From: Alphaproteobacteria bacterium
GTDB taxonomy: Bacteria > Pseudomonadota > Alphaproteobacteria > Micavibrionales > Micavibrionaceae
Direction: 5' to 3'
Assembly (NCBI GenBank): GCA_030432025.1
Contig: JAUIIA010000009.1
Coordinates: 25,188-89,187 of the forward strand
DNA: 64,000 nucleotides
Below the pieces are notes generated by a model that did not search any database, was not told the DNA's origin, and was given only the letters and a program-made list of their open reading frames with translations. Below, piece after piece: positions 46,406 to 55,332 of the stretch; the stretch's first letter is position 1, and the number at the start of each line of letters is the position of its first letter. Both the position numbers and the translations under genes were made by a program.

Positions 46406-47182
46406 TTATGCGGATTTTGGCTGATCGTTTTTAGGGCTCGTTATAAAGGCCAACACCGTCACAATCGCCATGGTCAGTACAATGGCAGGGCCGGATGGCC
46501 AATCGAACGCATATGAGGCCGCAAGCCCTCCGGCAAAGGAGATGAGAGAAACTGCAAAACCAAAAAGACCCTTATGATTTTGAACTTTTACAACCGCGAG
46601 GGCGGGCAAGATCAAGCTGGCAAAGACAAGATAGATACCGATTAAATTCACCGCGAACGGGATGGCGACAGCAAACAGCGGATAAAACAGGAGCTGTCTA
46701 CGCCCCTTAAACATCATCCAAATCATGCACACCGCAATAAAGATTGGTGCGGCCAATCGAATGTCGGACCAGTCAGCCCAAAGGATTTGCCCGGCGAGGA
46801 TATTCTTCATCTCCTCCCCGCCATGCGGGTCATTTGCCATCAGTAATAGTGACAAACTCGCCCCGACAACAAAGGTGCACCCGATCAAGGCTTCCTGATA
46901 CCGCCCCGCATATTTTTCCGATACGTGAAAAGCAAATGCGCAGAGCAATGCAGCCACCAGCCCCGAAACCAGAGGGCCGTACATACCAAGCGCGGAAAAT
47001 TCATCGACTGGCACCAGTGTCTGGAACGCGATCATGCCGAGCGCGGCCAGTTGCGCGACCGCCAGATCCAGAAAGATGATCCCGCGCTTCAATACCTCTT
47101 GCCCCAACGGGACATGCGCGAGGGAAATGATGGCTCCGGCCACAAAGGCCGGAGCGAGTAGAGATATGGTTTCAAAGCTCAC
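46406..47182 (-). CDS. znuB: Zinc/manganese ABC transporter permease
   Basis: A 258-residue inner-membrane permease of the ABC-3 family (ZnuB/MntB) with eight hydrophobic segments: ALLAPAFVAGAIISLAHVPLGQEVL-like start, LDLAVAQLAALGMI, ASLSLLLMANDPHGG and IGIYLVFASLILPALAV. It pairs with the ZnuA-like protein encoded 2 nt upstream. No ATPase gene (znuC) lies in the window, so the ATPase must be encoded elsewhere or shared. Confidence 0.92.
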   Translation of the reverse strand: MSFETISLLAPAFVAGAIISLAHVPLGQEVLKRGIIFLDLAVAQLAALGMIAFQTLVPVDEFSALGMYGPLVSGLVAALLCAFAFHVSEKYAGRYQEALIGCTFVVGASLSLLLMANDPHGGEEMKNILAGQILWADWSDIRLAAPIFIAVCMIWMMFKGRRQLLFYPLFAVAIPFAVNLIGIYLVFASLILPALAVVKVQNHKGLFGFAVSLISFAGGLAASYAFDWPSGPAIVLTMAIVTVLAFITSPKNDQPKSA

Positions 47183-47184
47183 AA

Positions 47185-48090
47185 CTATGATCCCTGTTTA
47201 AGAAGACGGAGCGTTTCATCGAACAGCGCAGACAGGCTTCCCGCCTTATCATTACCACCAACAGTAAACGGCATATGCACAACAGGAATGTTGGATTTCC
47301 CTGACAGCCATTCCGCTGCGTCTTCATCTTCGTAAGGGGAGACAAGGATCGCCTGCACGTCTTTGCCTTGAACCTGCTTCAGCACGGTTTCAAGATGCGA
47401 TGCCGTCGGTGGAATTCCCGGCTTCGGCTCCAACGTTGCCGTCACCTCCAGCCCCAACCAATCGACCAGATACGCCCACGCATTGTGATAGACCACAATC
47501 TTACGGCCTTTTAATGACGCGGCATCGGCTTCCCATTGGGATATCAAACCAGCCCAACGATCTTGAAAAGATTTCAAATTTTGCTGATAGGTCGCTGCAT
47601 TCGTATCATCCAGCAACATCAACCTTTCCGCCAACACATCGGCAACAGTCGCGATATTATGCGGATCGAGCTGAATGTGCGGGTTGCCTTCTGGATGAAT
47701 ATGCCCCATCGAACGATCGATATTGCTCATCACCTCCAGCTTTTGCACATAGTCCGAAGCCATCAGCCAGCCAATTGTTTCGGGTTGTACATTCGGCCCG
47801 CCCGACTTTTTGATCAGGATAGGCAGCCAACCGATTTCCAACGATGCACCCGTACAAAACACCAGATCCGCTTTACGCATCGCCGCGAGCAAACTCGGCT
47901 TTGCGCGAATGTGGTGAACGTCCTGACGGGCGTTAGTGGCCGATTTAACCTCGACCAAATCACCACCGATTTCTTCGGCCAGTGCCGCCCATTCAGGCGA
48001 ACAGGCAAAGACATTAACTGCCGCAAATGCAGGGGAAGGGGATGCCAGAAGCACCCCCAAGCCTGCTATTAAGAAAAATAATCTTCTCAC
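47185..48090 (-). CDS. znuA: Zinc ABC transporter substrate-binding protein
   Basis: A 301-residue periplasmic binding protein of the cluster A-I metal type. It has a signal peptide (cleavage near AFA), then metal-ligand His residues in DVHHIRAKPS and GNPHIQLDPH, and a C-terminal VVYHNAWAYLVDWLGL that supplies another ligand. The central His-rich loop seen in many ZnuA proteins is short here (MGHIHPEG). Its gene is 12 nt after the outer-membrane protein gene and 2 nt before znuB, in the same direction. Confidence 0.94.
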   Translation of the reverse strand: MRRLFFLIAGLGVLLASPSPAFAAVNVFACSPEWAALAEEIGGDLVEVKSATNARQDVHHIRAKPSLLAAMRKADLVFCTGASLEIGWLPILIKKSGGPNVQPETIGWLMASDYVQKLEVMSNIDRSMGHIHPEGNPHIQLDPHNIATVADVLAERLMLLDDTNAATYQQNLKSFQDRWAGLISQWEADAASLKGRKIVVYHNAWAYLVDWLGLEVTATLEPKPGIPPTASHLETVLKQVQGKDVQAILVSPYEDEDAAEWLSGKSNIPVVHMPFTVGGNDKAGSLSALFDETLRLLKQGS

Positions 48091-48102
48091 AGCAAGCCTC
48101 CC

Positions 48103-49464
48103 TTAATATGCGTGTGCACCATGGGCACCAAGGCTCATGATATATTGCAGGATGATCTGGTTATCCTCGTGACCGTCGGCCAGTTCCTCGCGGTTGTACT
48201 GAATACGAGCACGGGAAAACTCGCTGTTAGTCCAATCCACCATCGCGGCGGCAGCCCACGGATCGTGACCGCCGTCATCAAGCGCACTACCGACTAAGCC
48301 AGCAGGGACATCACCCGCATATAGTTGCGAGTACCGCACACCGGCACGCCATTGCGGATCGAACTTATAGACGCCTTGTGCATACCAACCGCTTTGAGAG
48401 TCGTCATACGCAACGGGGCCAGTGCCCGCGTCCATATCGTCATAGAAGCCGTCATCATCACGGTGGAAATATTCACCCTGGAAGATCAACTCCTGCTCCG
48501 CATTGTTGCCTGTCGGCGCATGAACAATACGCGCATCGGCAATGTACAGACCGCTGTCACCGCTGAAGACGACCATGTCTTCGTTGGCTGCTCGATCAGC
48601 TTCAGAGACCTGCAAAGTCGACGCCCCTAAACGCCAGCTTGTGTTGTCGCCGACATCGCCGCCGACACGGCCATAGGCTGTCCATGACCCAATATCCCCA
48701 CCTTCGGCGCCGCCACCGGGGAAGTCATTCCCGCGATAAACACCGCCACCGATTTCGGAATAAAAGTCAGTCGGCAAAATAGCCGAGACCTGCACCCCGT
48801 CATCGCCGTAATTGCTATCCAGAAATGCACGGTTCGGCAACGGACGGTCAGCAAAATCATCACCATGAGAGTGGTGCGAGTTCAGATAACCAAGCTCGGA
48901 AAAGAAACGCCCCGCCTTGGCCTGAAGACCGTAAGGCAATGATGTTGTTTCAACGTAGGCTTCCTCGACTTCAACTTCGACTTCGCCTTCATGTTCATGC
49001 AATGCGACGGTCGCATTTCCACGGAAGAGGTTGTCGACATTGGCCGAGAAGTTCAGCTCGGTTTCATCAATGCTCAAACCTTCAGTGCCACGCTCGGCTT
49101 CTTCGCCGATTGCAAATCCGGCAATATCACCGTCTTCCTCGGAGAAACCTTGATATTTCCCTTGCAGAATGACCCCGATTTCAGGGTTAAAGCTGTTGTC
49201 ATTCACCTGACGGCTTGATGTCGCAGGGACAGGCGGACGACCCGCCGCAGGTTCAACAGATGCAACGCGTTCATCGGTACGTACTTGCTTGGCTTCCAGT
49301 GTTTCCACCTTGTTTTCAAGCTCGCGGATTTTGGTTTCGTAAGCCGCTCTCATGGCTTGTACTTCAGCCCTCAGAGCGTCGAGATCAGCATCATCCGCCG
49401 CAATAGCAGGAGATGCACTTAAGATAGCAGCCGCACTGGCCGCCAATAGCAGTTTCTTAGACAT
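48103..49464 (-). CDS. Outer-membrane porin-like protein with coiled-coil N-terminus
   Basis: The 453-residue protein has a signal peptide (ASPAIAADD), a short coiled coil (LDALRAEVQAMRAAYETKIR and LENKVETLEAKQ, about 28-60), and a C-terminal beta-barrel-like region with alternating hydrophobic strands, ending in the aromatic-type GAHGAHAY. Its acidic loops and His-rich DHEGEVEVEVEE-like stretch (residues about 150-165) may bind metal. Its place before znuA-znuB suggests a zinc-regulated outer-membrane pore; no TonB box is obvious, so it is not a ZnuD-type receptor. Confidence 0.75.
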   Translation of the reverse strand: MSKKLLLAASAAAILSASPAIAADDADLDALRAEVQAMRAAYETKIRELENKVETLEAKQVRTDERVASVEPAAGRPPVPATSSRQVNDNSFNPEIGVILQGKYQGFSEEDGDIAGFAIGEEAERGTEGLSIDETELNFSANVDNLFRGNATVALHEHEGEVEVEVEEAYVETTSLPYGLQAKAGRFFSELGYLNSHHSHGDDFADRPLPNRAFLDSNYGDDGVQVSAILPTDFYSEIGGGVYRGNDFPGGGAEGGDIGSWTAYGRVGGDVGDNTSWRLGASTLQVSEADRAANEDMVVFSGDSGLYIADARIVHAPTGNNAEQELIFQGEYFHRDDDGFYDDMDAGTGPVAYDDSQSGWYAQGVYKFDPQWRAGVRYSQLYAGDVPAGLVGSALDDGGHDPWAAAAMVDWTNSEFSRARIQYNREELADGHEDNQIILQYIMSLGAHGAHAY

Positions 49465-49478
49465 GGATATGTCCTTTC

Positions 49479-49518
49479 TTATCTAAAAATTTTGAAAAAA
49501 GTTTTGTGGTTTAGATAA
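49479..49518. repeat. Inverted repeat between the His-rich and porin-like genes
   Basis: TTATCTAAA and TTTAGATAA form a perfect 9-bp inverted repeat separated by an AT-rich 22-nt spacer. The right arm contains the stop codon of the His-rich protein gene. It could be a weak attenuator or a regulator site; no Zur-type consensus is evident. Confidence 0.45.
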
Positions 49519-49891
49519 AAAGAACAGGCGGTGCGCGAGGGTTATAGGCCTTGGAGGAAGCCTTCGATAAAACGGGTGCTTCGGTCGCAACAAACGGCCC
49601 CTGCCCTTCGATCGCGATCGAGGCTGCAGTGCTGTTGCTAAAGAATGCGGTTTGAAGCGTTTTAACCAGCAAGCATTCAGGACATTGATGCGAAACACCG
49701 TTTTTGTCCTGCTCATGGTCATGGTCGTGTTGATGATCGCTATGAACATCCACAACCTGCTGTGACGAGAGAAGTTCAAAACCATGATCAGGGTGAACGG
49801 CATTGTGCTGTGCCACCGCGATTTGCGCGACGGCCAGAGCAAGCACGGCCCAAACACCGATCAGCTTTTTGAAATCTATTTTGCCAAGCAT
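49511..49891 (-). CDS. His-rich secreted or membrane-anchored protein, DUF2946-like
   Basis: The 126-residue product has a hydrophobic N-terminal segment (about 8-28), then a metal-binding stretch (HSDHQHDHDHEQD) and a CPEC motif (HQCPECLLVK), with a low-complexity tail. This pattern fits the DUF2946 group that accompanies metal uptake genes. It leads the porin-znuA-znuB run, suggesting zinc or other metal handling at the envelope. The ATG at 49891 is preferred to the TTG at 49927 because the hydrophobic segment follows directly. Confidence 0.65.
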   Translation of the reverse strand: MLGKIDFKKLIGVWAVLALAVAQIAVAQHNAVHPDHGFELLSSQQVVDVHSDHQHDHDHEQDKNGVSHQCPECLLVKTLQTAFFSNSTAASIAIEGQGPFVATEAPVLSKASSKAYNPRAPPVLFI

Positions 49892-49958
49892 AAGGGGCTT
49901 CGTATCACCTTTATGCGGAGCGTTCAATACGCTTTGCGGTGAAAAAGCGCATCAGAAC

Positions 49959-50789
49959 CTATTCGGAATCTTCTAGATATAAGTCTGTGATCAAGGGATT
50001 ATCCGGCTCTATGGCATATGAGCTAAAGTCCTCAACCCCCTGAGCGGACAAGACATCTTCATCAATATAGAAGTTACCGCTGTTGGTTTTGGCATCACTG
50101 GCCAGAATACAATGCGCGGCATCCGCGACTATATCTTCATTGCGACAAAATTCAGGCTTGATGTTACCGACCATTTTCATCGCCGCAGTATAAATCAAAG
50201 TTCTAGGCCATAGAGAGTTGCAGGCAATGCCCTCGTCTTTCAGCTCTTCAGCCATACCCAGCATGCACATACTCATACCGAATTTGGACATCGTATAAGC
50301 AAGATGCGGGGCAAACCATTTCGCCTTCATATCTATCGGCGGGGAAAGGGTCAGAATATGCGGATTTTCAGCTTTCTTGAGGTGCGGTATGGCTTTCTGG
50401 CACGCCATGTAAGTTCCACGTACATTGACCTGATGCATCAGATCATAACGGGACATTGGTGTTTCGACCGTTCCGGCCAGATAAATCGCACTCGCATTAT
50501 TGATAAGGACATCAATACCGCCAAAAGTCTCAACACACTGGTTAATTGCGGCTTCGAGCTGATCCTCTTCACGAATATCAAGCTTGACCGCAAGACCTTT
50601 GCCGCCACTTTCATTAATCTCTTCAACGGCCGTATGAATTGTACCCGGTAAAGTCGGATGCGGTTCATCGGTTTTGGCCGCAATCACCACATTCGCACCG
50701 TCCTTGGCCGCTTTTAAAGCGATCGCCAGACCGATGCCGCGGCTACCTCCGGTAATAAAAACTGTCTTATCTTTGAGTGTGGTGTTCAT
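49959..50789 (-). CDS. Short-chain dehydrogenase/reductase, HSDL2-like
   Basis: A 276-residue SDR enzyme: cofactor motif TGGSRGIG, NNAS, and the catalytic YTMSK with Ser in LSPP upstream. The long loop between strand 2 and helix C (AAKTDEPHPTLPGTIHTAVEEI) is the hallmark of the HSDL2-like SDR group, whose substrates are thought to be fatty acyl or steroid-like compounds. It does not obviously belong to the zinc set that follows 67 nt downstream in the same direction. Function not certain beyond NAD(P)-dependent oxidoreduction. Confidence 0.9.
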   Translation of the reverse strand: MNTTLKDKTVFITGGSRGIGLAIALKAAKDGANVVIAAKTDEPHPTLPGTIHTAVEEINESGGKGLAVKLDIREEDQLEAAINQCVETFGGIDVLINNASAIYLAGTVETPMSRYDLMHQVNVRGTYMACQKAIPHLKKAENPHILTLSPPIDMKAKWFAPHLAYTMSKFGMSMCMLGMAEELKDEGIACNSLWPRTLIYTAAMKMVGNIKPEFCRNEDIVADAAHCILASDAKTNSGNFYIDEDVLSAQGVEDFSSYAIEPDNPLITDLYLEDSE

Positions 50790-50931
50790 ATTATTATTTT
50801 CTTATACTTAATAGTAGCAAATATCTCACTAAACTCCTTTAATTATTTAAAATTTTAGATAATAACCTCCGAAAATTACCAATTTGGAAAGACAAAATAC
50901 GGTAAAATAAAAATAAAAAGGTTGGGTGCTA

Positions 50932-52193
50932 ATGAACAAGTATTTTGAATGCCTTAAGCGCTATTTTCGAGATGAAAGTGCGTCGACACTGCCTCTGGCA
51001 GCTTTAGCTTTCCCGTCATCCTTGGTTTTGCCGGTCTGGGCACAGACGCCGCATACTGGATGTCGGAAAAACGTGAATTACAGGCCGCCGCAGACGCGGC
51101 TGTACTGGCCGCGGGTTACGAACTCGCCAATGACAGCTCGGACTACATGGATACGGCCGCAGTGCGTGAAGCCCAGAGAAACGGTTATCACTCCGATGCC
51201 AATGGCGTTTTACAGCTGAATACCGTCAGTTCAGGCTCGGACGGCACCGTTCTGGCCGTCACCTTGACACAAGATGCCAACACATTCTTCTCACAAATTG
51301 TATTCACTAATCCTATTCGGGTCTCCGCCTATGCCGAAGCCCATATTTCAGGTGTTACAGGTAATTTTTGTATTCTAGCTCTGGAGGAGTTGCAGGATGA
51401 CTCTTTGAGCACTTTTGGTGCCGTAAACGTCGAAGCGCCGTCTTGTGGTTTGGCCGTGAATTCAAACAGCCCGGAAGCCCTGACGCTGTCAGGTAACTCC
51501 TCGGTTGAGGTTGGCACAGTGCGTGTGGTTGGTGATTACGACACCCAGGGCGGCTCGGTGAACTTTATATATAGTGACCTACAAACAGGTACTGCGCCTC
51601 TGGATGATCCATACGCAGATCTTGAAGTCCCTGATGACGGGCCGTGTGATGAGAATAATCTAAAGGTAAACTCCTCAACATACCTGACGCCCGGACGTTA
51701 CTGTGGCGGTCTCGATATCTCGGGAACCAACGATATCGAGTTGGATCCCGGTGTATATATTATTGATGGCGGCGACCTGAAAATCACAGGTGGCGGCACA
51801 ATTACCGGCGACGATGTTACAATCATCCTTACAGGTGATGGAAATGACTATGCGCAAGTTGATATTTCAGGAAACAGAGACATCGAGCTCTACGCGACCG
51901 ATTCCGGCGATTACTCAGGTGTCGTGTTTTATCAGGACAGAAACTCGCCCTACTCTAAGAACGCGGAAAACAAAATCGTCGGTACCAGCAGGATATCCCT
52001 GAACGGCGCAGTATACTTCCCTAATCAGGGTGTTCGCTTCGGCGGTAATTCGGAATTCATCGGTCAAACGGAGCCATGCACGCGTTTGATTGCGAGAACT
52101 GTTACACTGGCCGGTAACCCGGCTATCGGTAATAACTGCCAAGGATACGATGTTGAAGACATAGGCACACCGACGGTAAGATTGATCAAGTAA
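50932..52193 (+). pseudogene. TadG-like protein gene interrupted by a single-base frameshift
   Basis: The ATG at 50932 opens MNKYFECLKRYFRDESASTLPLAALAF, the start of TadE/TadG-type proteins. The expected continuation, VILGFAGLGTDAAYWMSEKR, lies one frame over from 51015, and joining the two needs one extra base in the TTCCC at 51010-51014. The rest is open to 52193 and codes for AADAAVLAAGYELA and a long Asp/Gly-rich beta-repeat region (DIELDPGVYIIDGGDLKITG). The base may be missing by mutation or by sequencing error. A polished read would show a single ORF of about 420 residues. It is followed at once by two TadE-like genes. Confidence 0.75.
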
Positions 52194-52195
52194 TT

Positions 52196-52642
52196 ATGAT
52201 GAATTTTAGAGCTTTTAAAATATTCAGAGATAATGAAGACGGCGCTTCCGCGATTGAGTTTGCTATACTTGCGCCTGTTTTCGTTCTGCTGATCGCCGGT
52301 ACTCTTGATATGGGCTTTTACGTTCTGGAAAAAATGAAGCTGCATAATGTTGTGCAAACAACCGCCGTTTATGCCGCCCGCGCGGGAGAGACCGACAGCG
52401 TGCAAACCGTAGCTCAGGAAACATATCAAGGTGATTTTTCAAAACTGAACATTACCTCCGCTCTTGAATGTGAATGTTCGGACGGCGTAGTTGCCCAATG
52501 CCCCCTCAGCTGCGGCAGCGACGATTATCAACGCCGCTTTGTCCTGATTAACGGCACAGGAAACTTCACAACTATATTCCCGTATCCGGGTATCGCTGAT
52601 TCAATCAGCATTTCGACACAAGCCAGAGTAAGGGTCGATTAA
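52196..52642 (+). CDS. TadE-like pseudopilin protein
   Basis: A 148-residue protein with the TadE-type N-terminus: basic residues, then EDGASAIEFAILAPVFVLLIAGTLD, the hydrophobic helix with a Glu at position five. The C-terminal region has four cysteines (CECSDG, CPLSCG). TadE-like minor pilins act with the Flp/Tad pilus. It starts 2 nt after the TadG-like gene and overlaps the next gene by one base (TAATG). Confidence 0.85.
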   Translation: MMNFRAFKIFRDNEDGASAIEFAILAPVFVLLIAGTLDMGFYVLEKMKLHNVVQTTAVYAARAGETDSVQTVAQETYQGDFSKLNITSALECECSDGVVAQCPLSCGSDDYQRRFVLINGTGNFTTIFPYPGIADSISISTQARVRVD

Positions 52643-53064
52643 TGAAAAGGATAAAACGTTTTTTCAGTACATATTTAAAAGAGACCGATGGTGCGACCGC
52701 GGTAGAATTCGGTATTGTCGCCCTGCCCTTCCTGATCATGATGTTTGGGGTGATGGAATCGGGGCGCTTGATGTGGTCCATGAACAGCATTCATTACGCG
52801 GTGGAAGAAACTGCGCGCTATGCCGCAATCAATAACGACTTATCCAACGCGGAATTCTCAACTTACGCTTCGGATAAGCTGGATGGCATCCTTATGGGTG
52901 CAACGAATTTGCAAATGACATCCTCGCAGTTCACATCTAACGGTATTGATTTTGTCGAAGTCGAAGGCACCTACCAGTTGGATACGATGTTATCCGGCCT
53001 CCTGCCCGCAGGGTTTGGTTCGTTCGAATATTCCGTGGCTGCCCGCAGCCCTATCGTACAATAA
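52642..53064 (+). CDS. TadE-like pseudopilin protein
   Basis: A second TadE-like protein of 140 residues, N-terminal segment ETDGATAVEFGIVALPFLIMMFGVME with the conserved Glu, and WSMNSIHYAVEETARYAA after it. Together with the upstream TadG-like and TadE-like genes it forms a small cluster; the tad secretion machinery (RcpA, TadA, TadB) is not in the window, so these are a satellite locus or depend on machinery elsewhere. Confidence 0.87.
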   Translation: MKRIKRFFSTYLKETDGATAVEFGIVALPFLIMMFGVMESGRLMWSMNSIHYAVEETARYAAINNDLSNAEFSTYASDKLDGILMGATNLQMTSSQFTSNGIDFVEVEGTYQLDTMLSGLLPAGFGSFEYSVAARSPIVQ

Positions 53065-53155
53065 AAACAGCTATCTTATTGTTTTAATTTATAATTATAG
53101 TATCTATGTGGATTTTTCTGGATTTTCACGCCTGTTATATGTTAAAACTTTGTTA

Positions 53156-53401
53156 ATGTTTAGAGATCCATATACCAAATTTTTTATGAACAGCGTCCCG
53201 GAGGCACAGCCAGTGCCGATGAAAAAGCGCGAGTCAAAAAAATCAGCTATCTCCTATGCTGATATGATCAGTGACGAAGACATGCGAACAATGATGGCGG
53301 ACGATGCCAGACGCCCTCTTACGGACCCTGAAACACCACAAGCGGATGAAGAAACACTCTCCGTTATGGGTGGTCTACAAAAGCTTTTGAAAAGCCTCTA
53401 A
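53156..53401 (+). CDS. Small hydrophilic protein of unknown function
   Basis: An 81-residue hydrophilic protein with a basic centre (PMKKRESKKS) and an acidic C-terminus, without signal or membrane segment. The ATG at 53156 or 53186 could be the start; neither has a clear ribosome-binding site. It follows the TadE-like gene by 91 nt and converges on the TolC gene. The codon pattern is reasonable, but support is limited. Confidence 0.45.
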   Translation: MFRDPYTKFFMNSVPEAQPVPMKKRESKKSAISYADMISDEDMRTMMADDARRPLTDPETPQADEETLSVMGGLQKLLKSL

Positions 53402-53408
53402 AACAACT

Positions 53409-54743
53409 CTAGCAAGATTCACAGAAGAAGTTTTGGTCCAGAACGTTGGCTGTAATGATCAGTTGATACGCGTTCAAGTACTGATCATTGATCAGGCGAA
53501 TTCTGCTTAACTTCGCTGTATTCAAACGCTCTGCACTTTCAATCAATTCAATAATATTGATGTTTCCGGATTTAAAGTTTTCTTCGTTCAGGACCTTCAA
53601 GGCCTCACTGGAACGGATTTCGTCTTCATTGGTCAGTAAACTCTGCTTATTCGCGATAATCTGATTGTAAAAGAGCTTAATGTCGCGAACCAATTCTTTT
53701 TCAATACTCTTTTTACGCTGCTCCAGCTCGCTGACCTGGCTGAAAACACGTCTTTTAGCATACTTGTTCTTGAAACCGTCAAAGATGTTGTAAGACAGGC
53801 GCATAGTCGCGGACAGCTCTCTATCCACGCCGATATTTCCGCCGTCATTGTGCGATTGTGAAGCATTTAGAACAAGCGTGGCCTCAGGTGAATTGGCCGC
53901 TTCTTGTATTTTCAGCTGCTTTTTCATCGCATCAATTTCATATTCACTGGCAACCAATAAGGAATTCTGTTCCTCAAGAGCTTCAAAATAGAACTCTATA
54001 TCCAGCTTTTCCGGATTCATCTCCTCCGGATAATACGTATCGACCAAAGGCGGCAACTTGCCGGTCAGAAATTCCAAGCGGCTTTTTGCATCACTGTAAG
54101 AGGACTGCGCCCGGCTCAAACTGGTTTCCGCAAAGGACAGACGGGAGTTGGCGTAATCAACAATCACCTTGTTAGCGGCACCCTCAATAAACTGGGATTC
54201 AACGTATTGGAGCGTGTCTTTGATGTCCGCGATCAGAAATGCAATCTCGGTCATTTCCGCTTCATAGCGCACCATTTCAAGATAACTCTCGATCGTATCC
54301 TGCAAAACATTTTCGACATTAGATTGCACCCGCCAGAAAGCCGCTTCGTTCAGGTCACGGCGGCGACGCGTTTCATTCACGGTTTTAAAACCGTCATAAA
54401 TCATCTGCTCGACCGTTACACCGACAGACACATTGTTCGTCACATCATTTTTCAACGGGATCGTACCGGCAGACGGATCACGGTACTCACGTCCGCCCGA
54501 TATATTCAAATCCACTGTAGGGTAAAAGTCGGCTTCGGATTCTTTGACAAAGTTTTTCGATTGCACATAGCGTTCCCAGAAAATCTCAATGTCCGGGTTT
54601 TTGTTCAAAGCGAAAAGAACCGCGCTGTTCATCGACAGCTCGATAGGCTTATTGAGAATGTCATCAAACTCGCCAGCACGTGATGCGCCAAAAGAGAGCG
54701 TCACAGCTAAAACAGAGCCTAATATGAGTGTTTTGAGTTTCAT
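53409..54743 (-). CDS. TolC-family outer-membrane channel protein
   Basis: The 444-residue protein has a signal peptide (cleavage near SRAGE) and the helical repeat architecture of the TolC family: long amphipathic helices with VRYEAEMTEIAFLIADI, LSFAETSLSRAQSSYSDAKS and a matching second half. Such channels are the outer-membrane exit duct of type I secretion. It ends the locus opposite the small gene at 53156. Unusually it ends in NFFCESC, two cysteines not typical of TolC. Its start overlaps the MotB-like stop as ATGA. Confidence 0.9.
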   Translation of the reverse strand: MKLKTLILGSVLAVTLSFGASRAGEFDDILNKPIELSMNSAVLFALNKNPDIEIFWERYVQSKNFVKESEADFYPTVDLNISGGREYRDPSAGTIPLKNDVTNNVSVGVTVEQMIYDGFKTVNETRRRRDLNEAAFWRVQSNVENVLQDTIESYLEMVRYEAEMTEIAFLIADIKDTLQYVESQFIEGAANKVIVDYANSRLSFAETSLSRAQSSYSDAKSRLEFLTGKLPPLVDTYYPEEMNPEKLDIEFYFEALEEQNSLLVASEYEIDAMKKQLKIQEAANSPEATLVLNASQSHNDGGNIGVDRELSATMRLSYNIFDGFKNKYAKRRVFSQVSELEQRKKSIEKELVRDIKLFYNQIIANKQSLLTNEDEIRSSEALKVLNEENFKSGNINIIELIESAERLNTAKLSRIRLINDQYLNAYQLIITANVLDQNFFCESC

Positions 54744-55315
54744 TCTTTCTCTACAATCTCGATTATGACCCAGTGCTCGTTACCTTCAATCTCATAGCCG
54801 TTAACGAGCTGTGGTTTGATCGCTTGCGGCTCCAGACCACTAGCCATCACAGTATTACGCACATTCAACATACGCGCTACGGATACTTTCCGACTAACCG
54901 CATCAACGCCTGTTGAAAATTTAGCAGACTGGAGATTGATTTCGACCTGCTTGCCATTCTCGGCATACGGTTTTAGCTTTTCTTCAATTTCCAGCTTGAT
55001 CTTCGGCAGAAGTGAAATTGCATCATCGGAGAAGAAAACGATAAAGCGGTTTAGCTCTTCATCAAATTTGATGCTCTGCTCTGTACTCTCCGCAAATTCC
55101 GTCTGAACCTGTGAGAACTCGAACTCATATTCGGATTGAACCTGCTCGGCAACCTGATCGGATTCAATTTTACTGATGAAGATAATGATATGGAAGAACA
55201 GCGCCGTCGCCACAATCATCAGGAAGAAAACGAACATGATAATAACCGCGGACAAAATGTCCACGAACCCAGGCCAGGCAATTTGGCTAAAGTCGTTTTC
55301 TTGATCCTGAGCCAT
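54740..55315 (-). CDS. MotB/OmpA-like membrane protein of the secretion locus
   Basis: The 191-residue protein has one N-terminal membrane helix (GFVDILSAVIIMFVFFLMIVA) beginning with an Asp, as in the proton-pathway helix of MotB, ExbD and TolR, and a periplasmic C-terminal domain with SRKVSVARMLNVRNTVMASG, an OmpA-like peptidoglycan-binding pattern in a shortened form. It is coupled to the TolC gene (ATGA) and follows the MotA/ExbB-like gene by 17 nt. A motor-stator-like complex is likely. Confidence 0.8.
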   Translation of the reverse strand: MAQDQENDFSQIAWPGFVDILSAVIIMFVFFLMIVATALFFHIIIFISKIESDQVAEQVQSEYEFEFSQVQTEFAESTEQSIKFDEELNRFIVFFSDDAISLLPKIKLEIEEKLKPYAENGKQVEINLQSAKFSTGVDAVSRKVSVARMLNVRNTVMASGLEPQAIKPQLVNGYEIEGNEHWVIIEIVEKE

Positions 55316-55332
55316 AGTACGCGCTAATCAGC

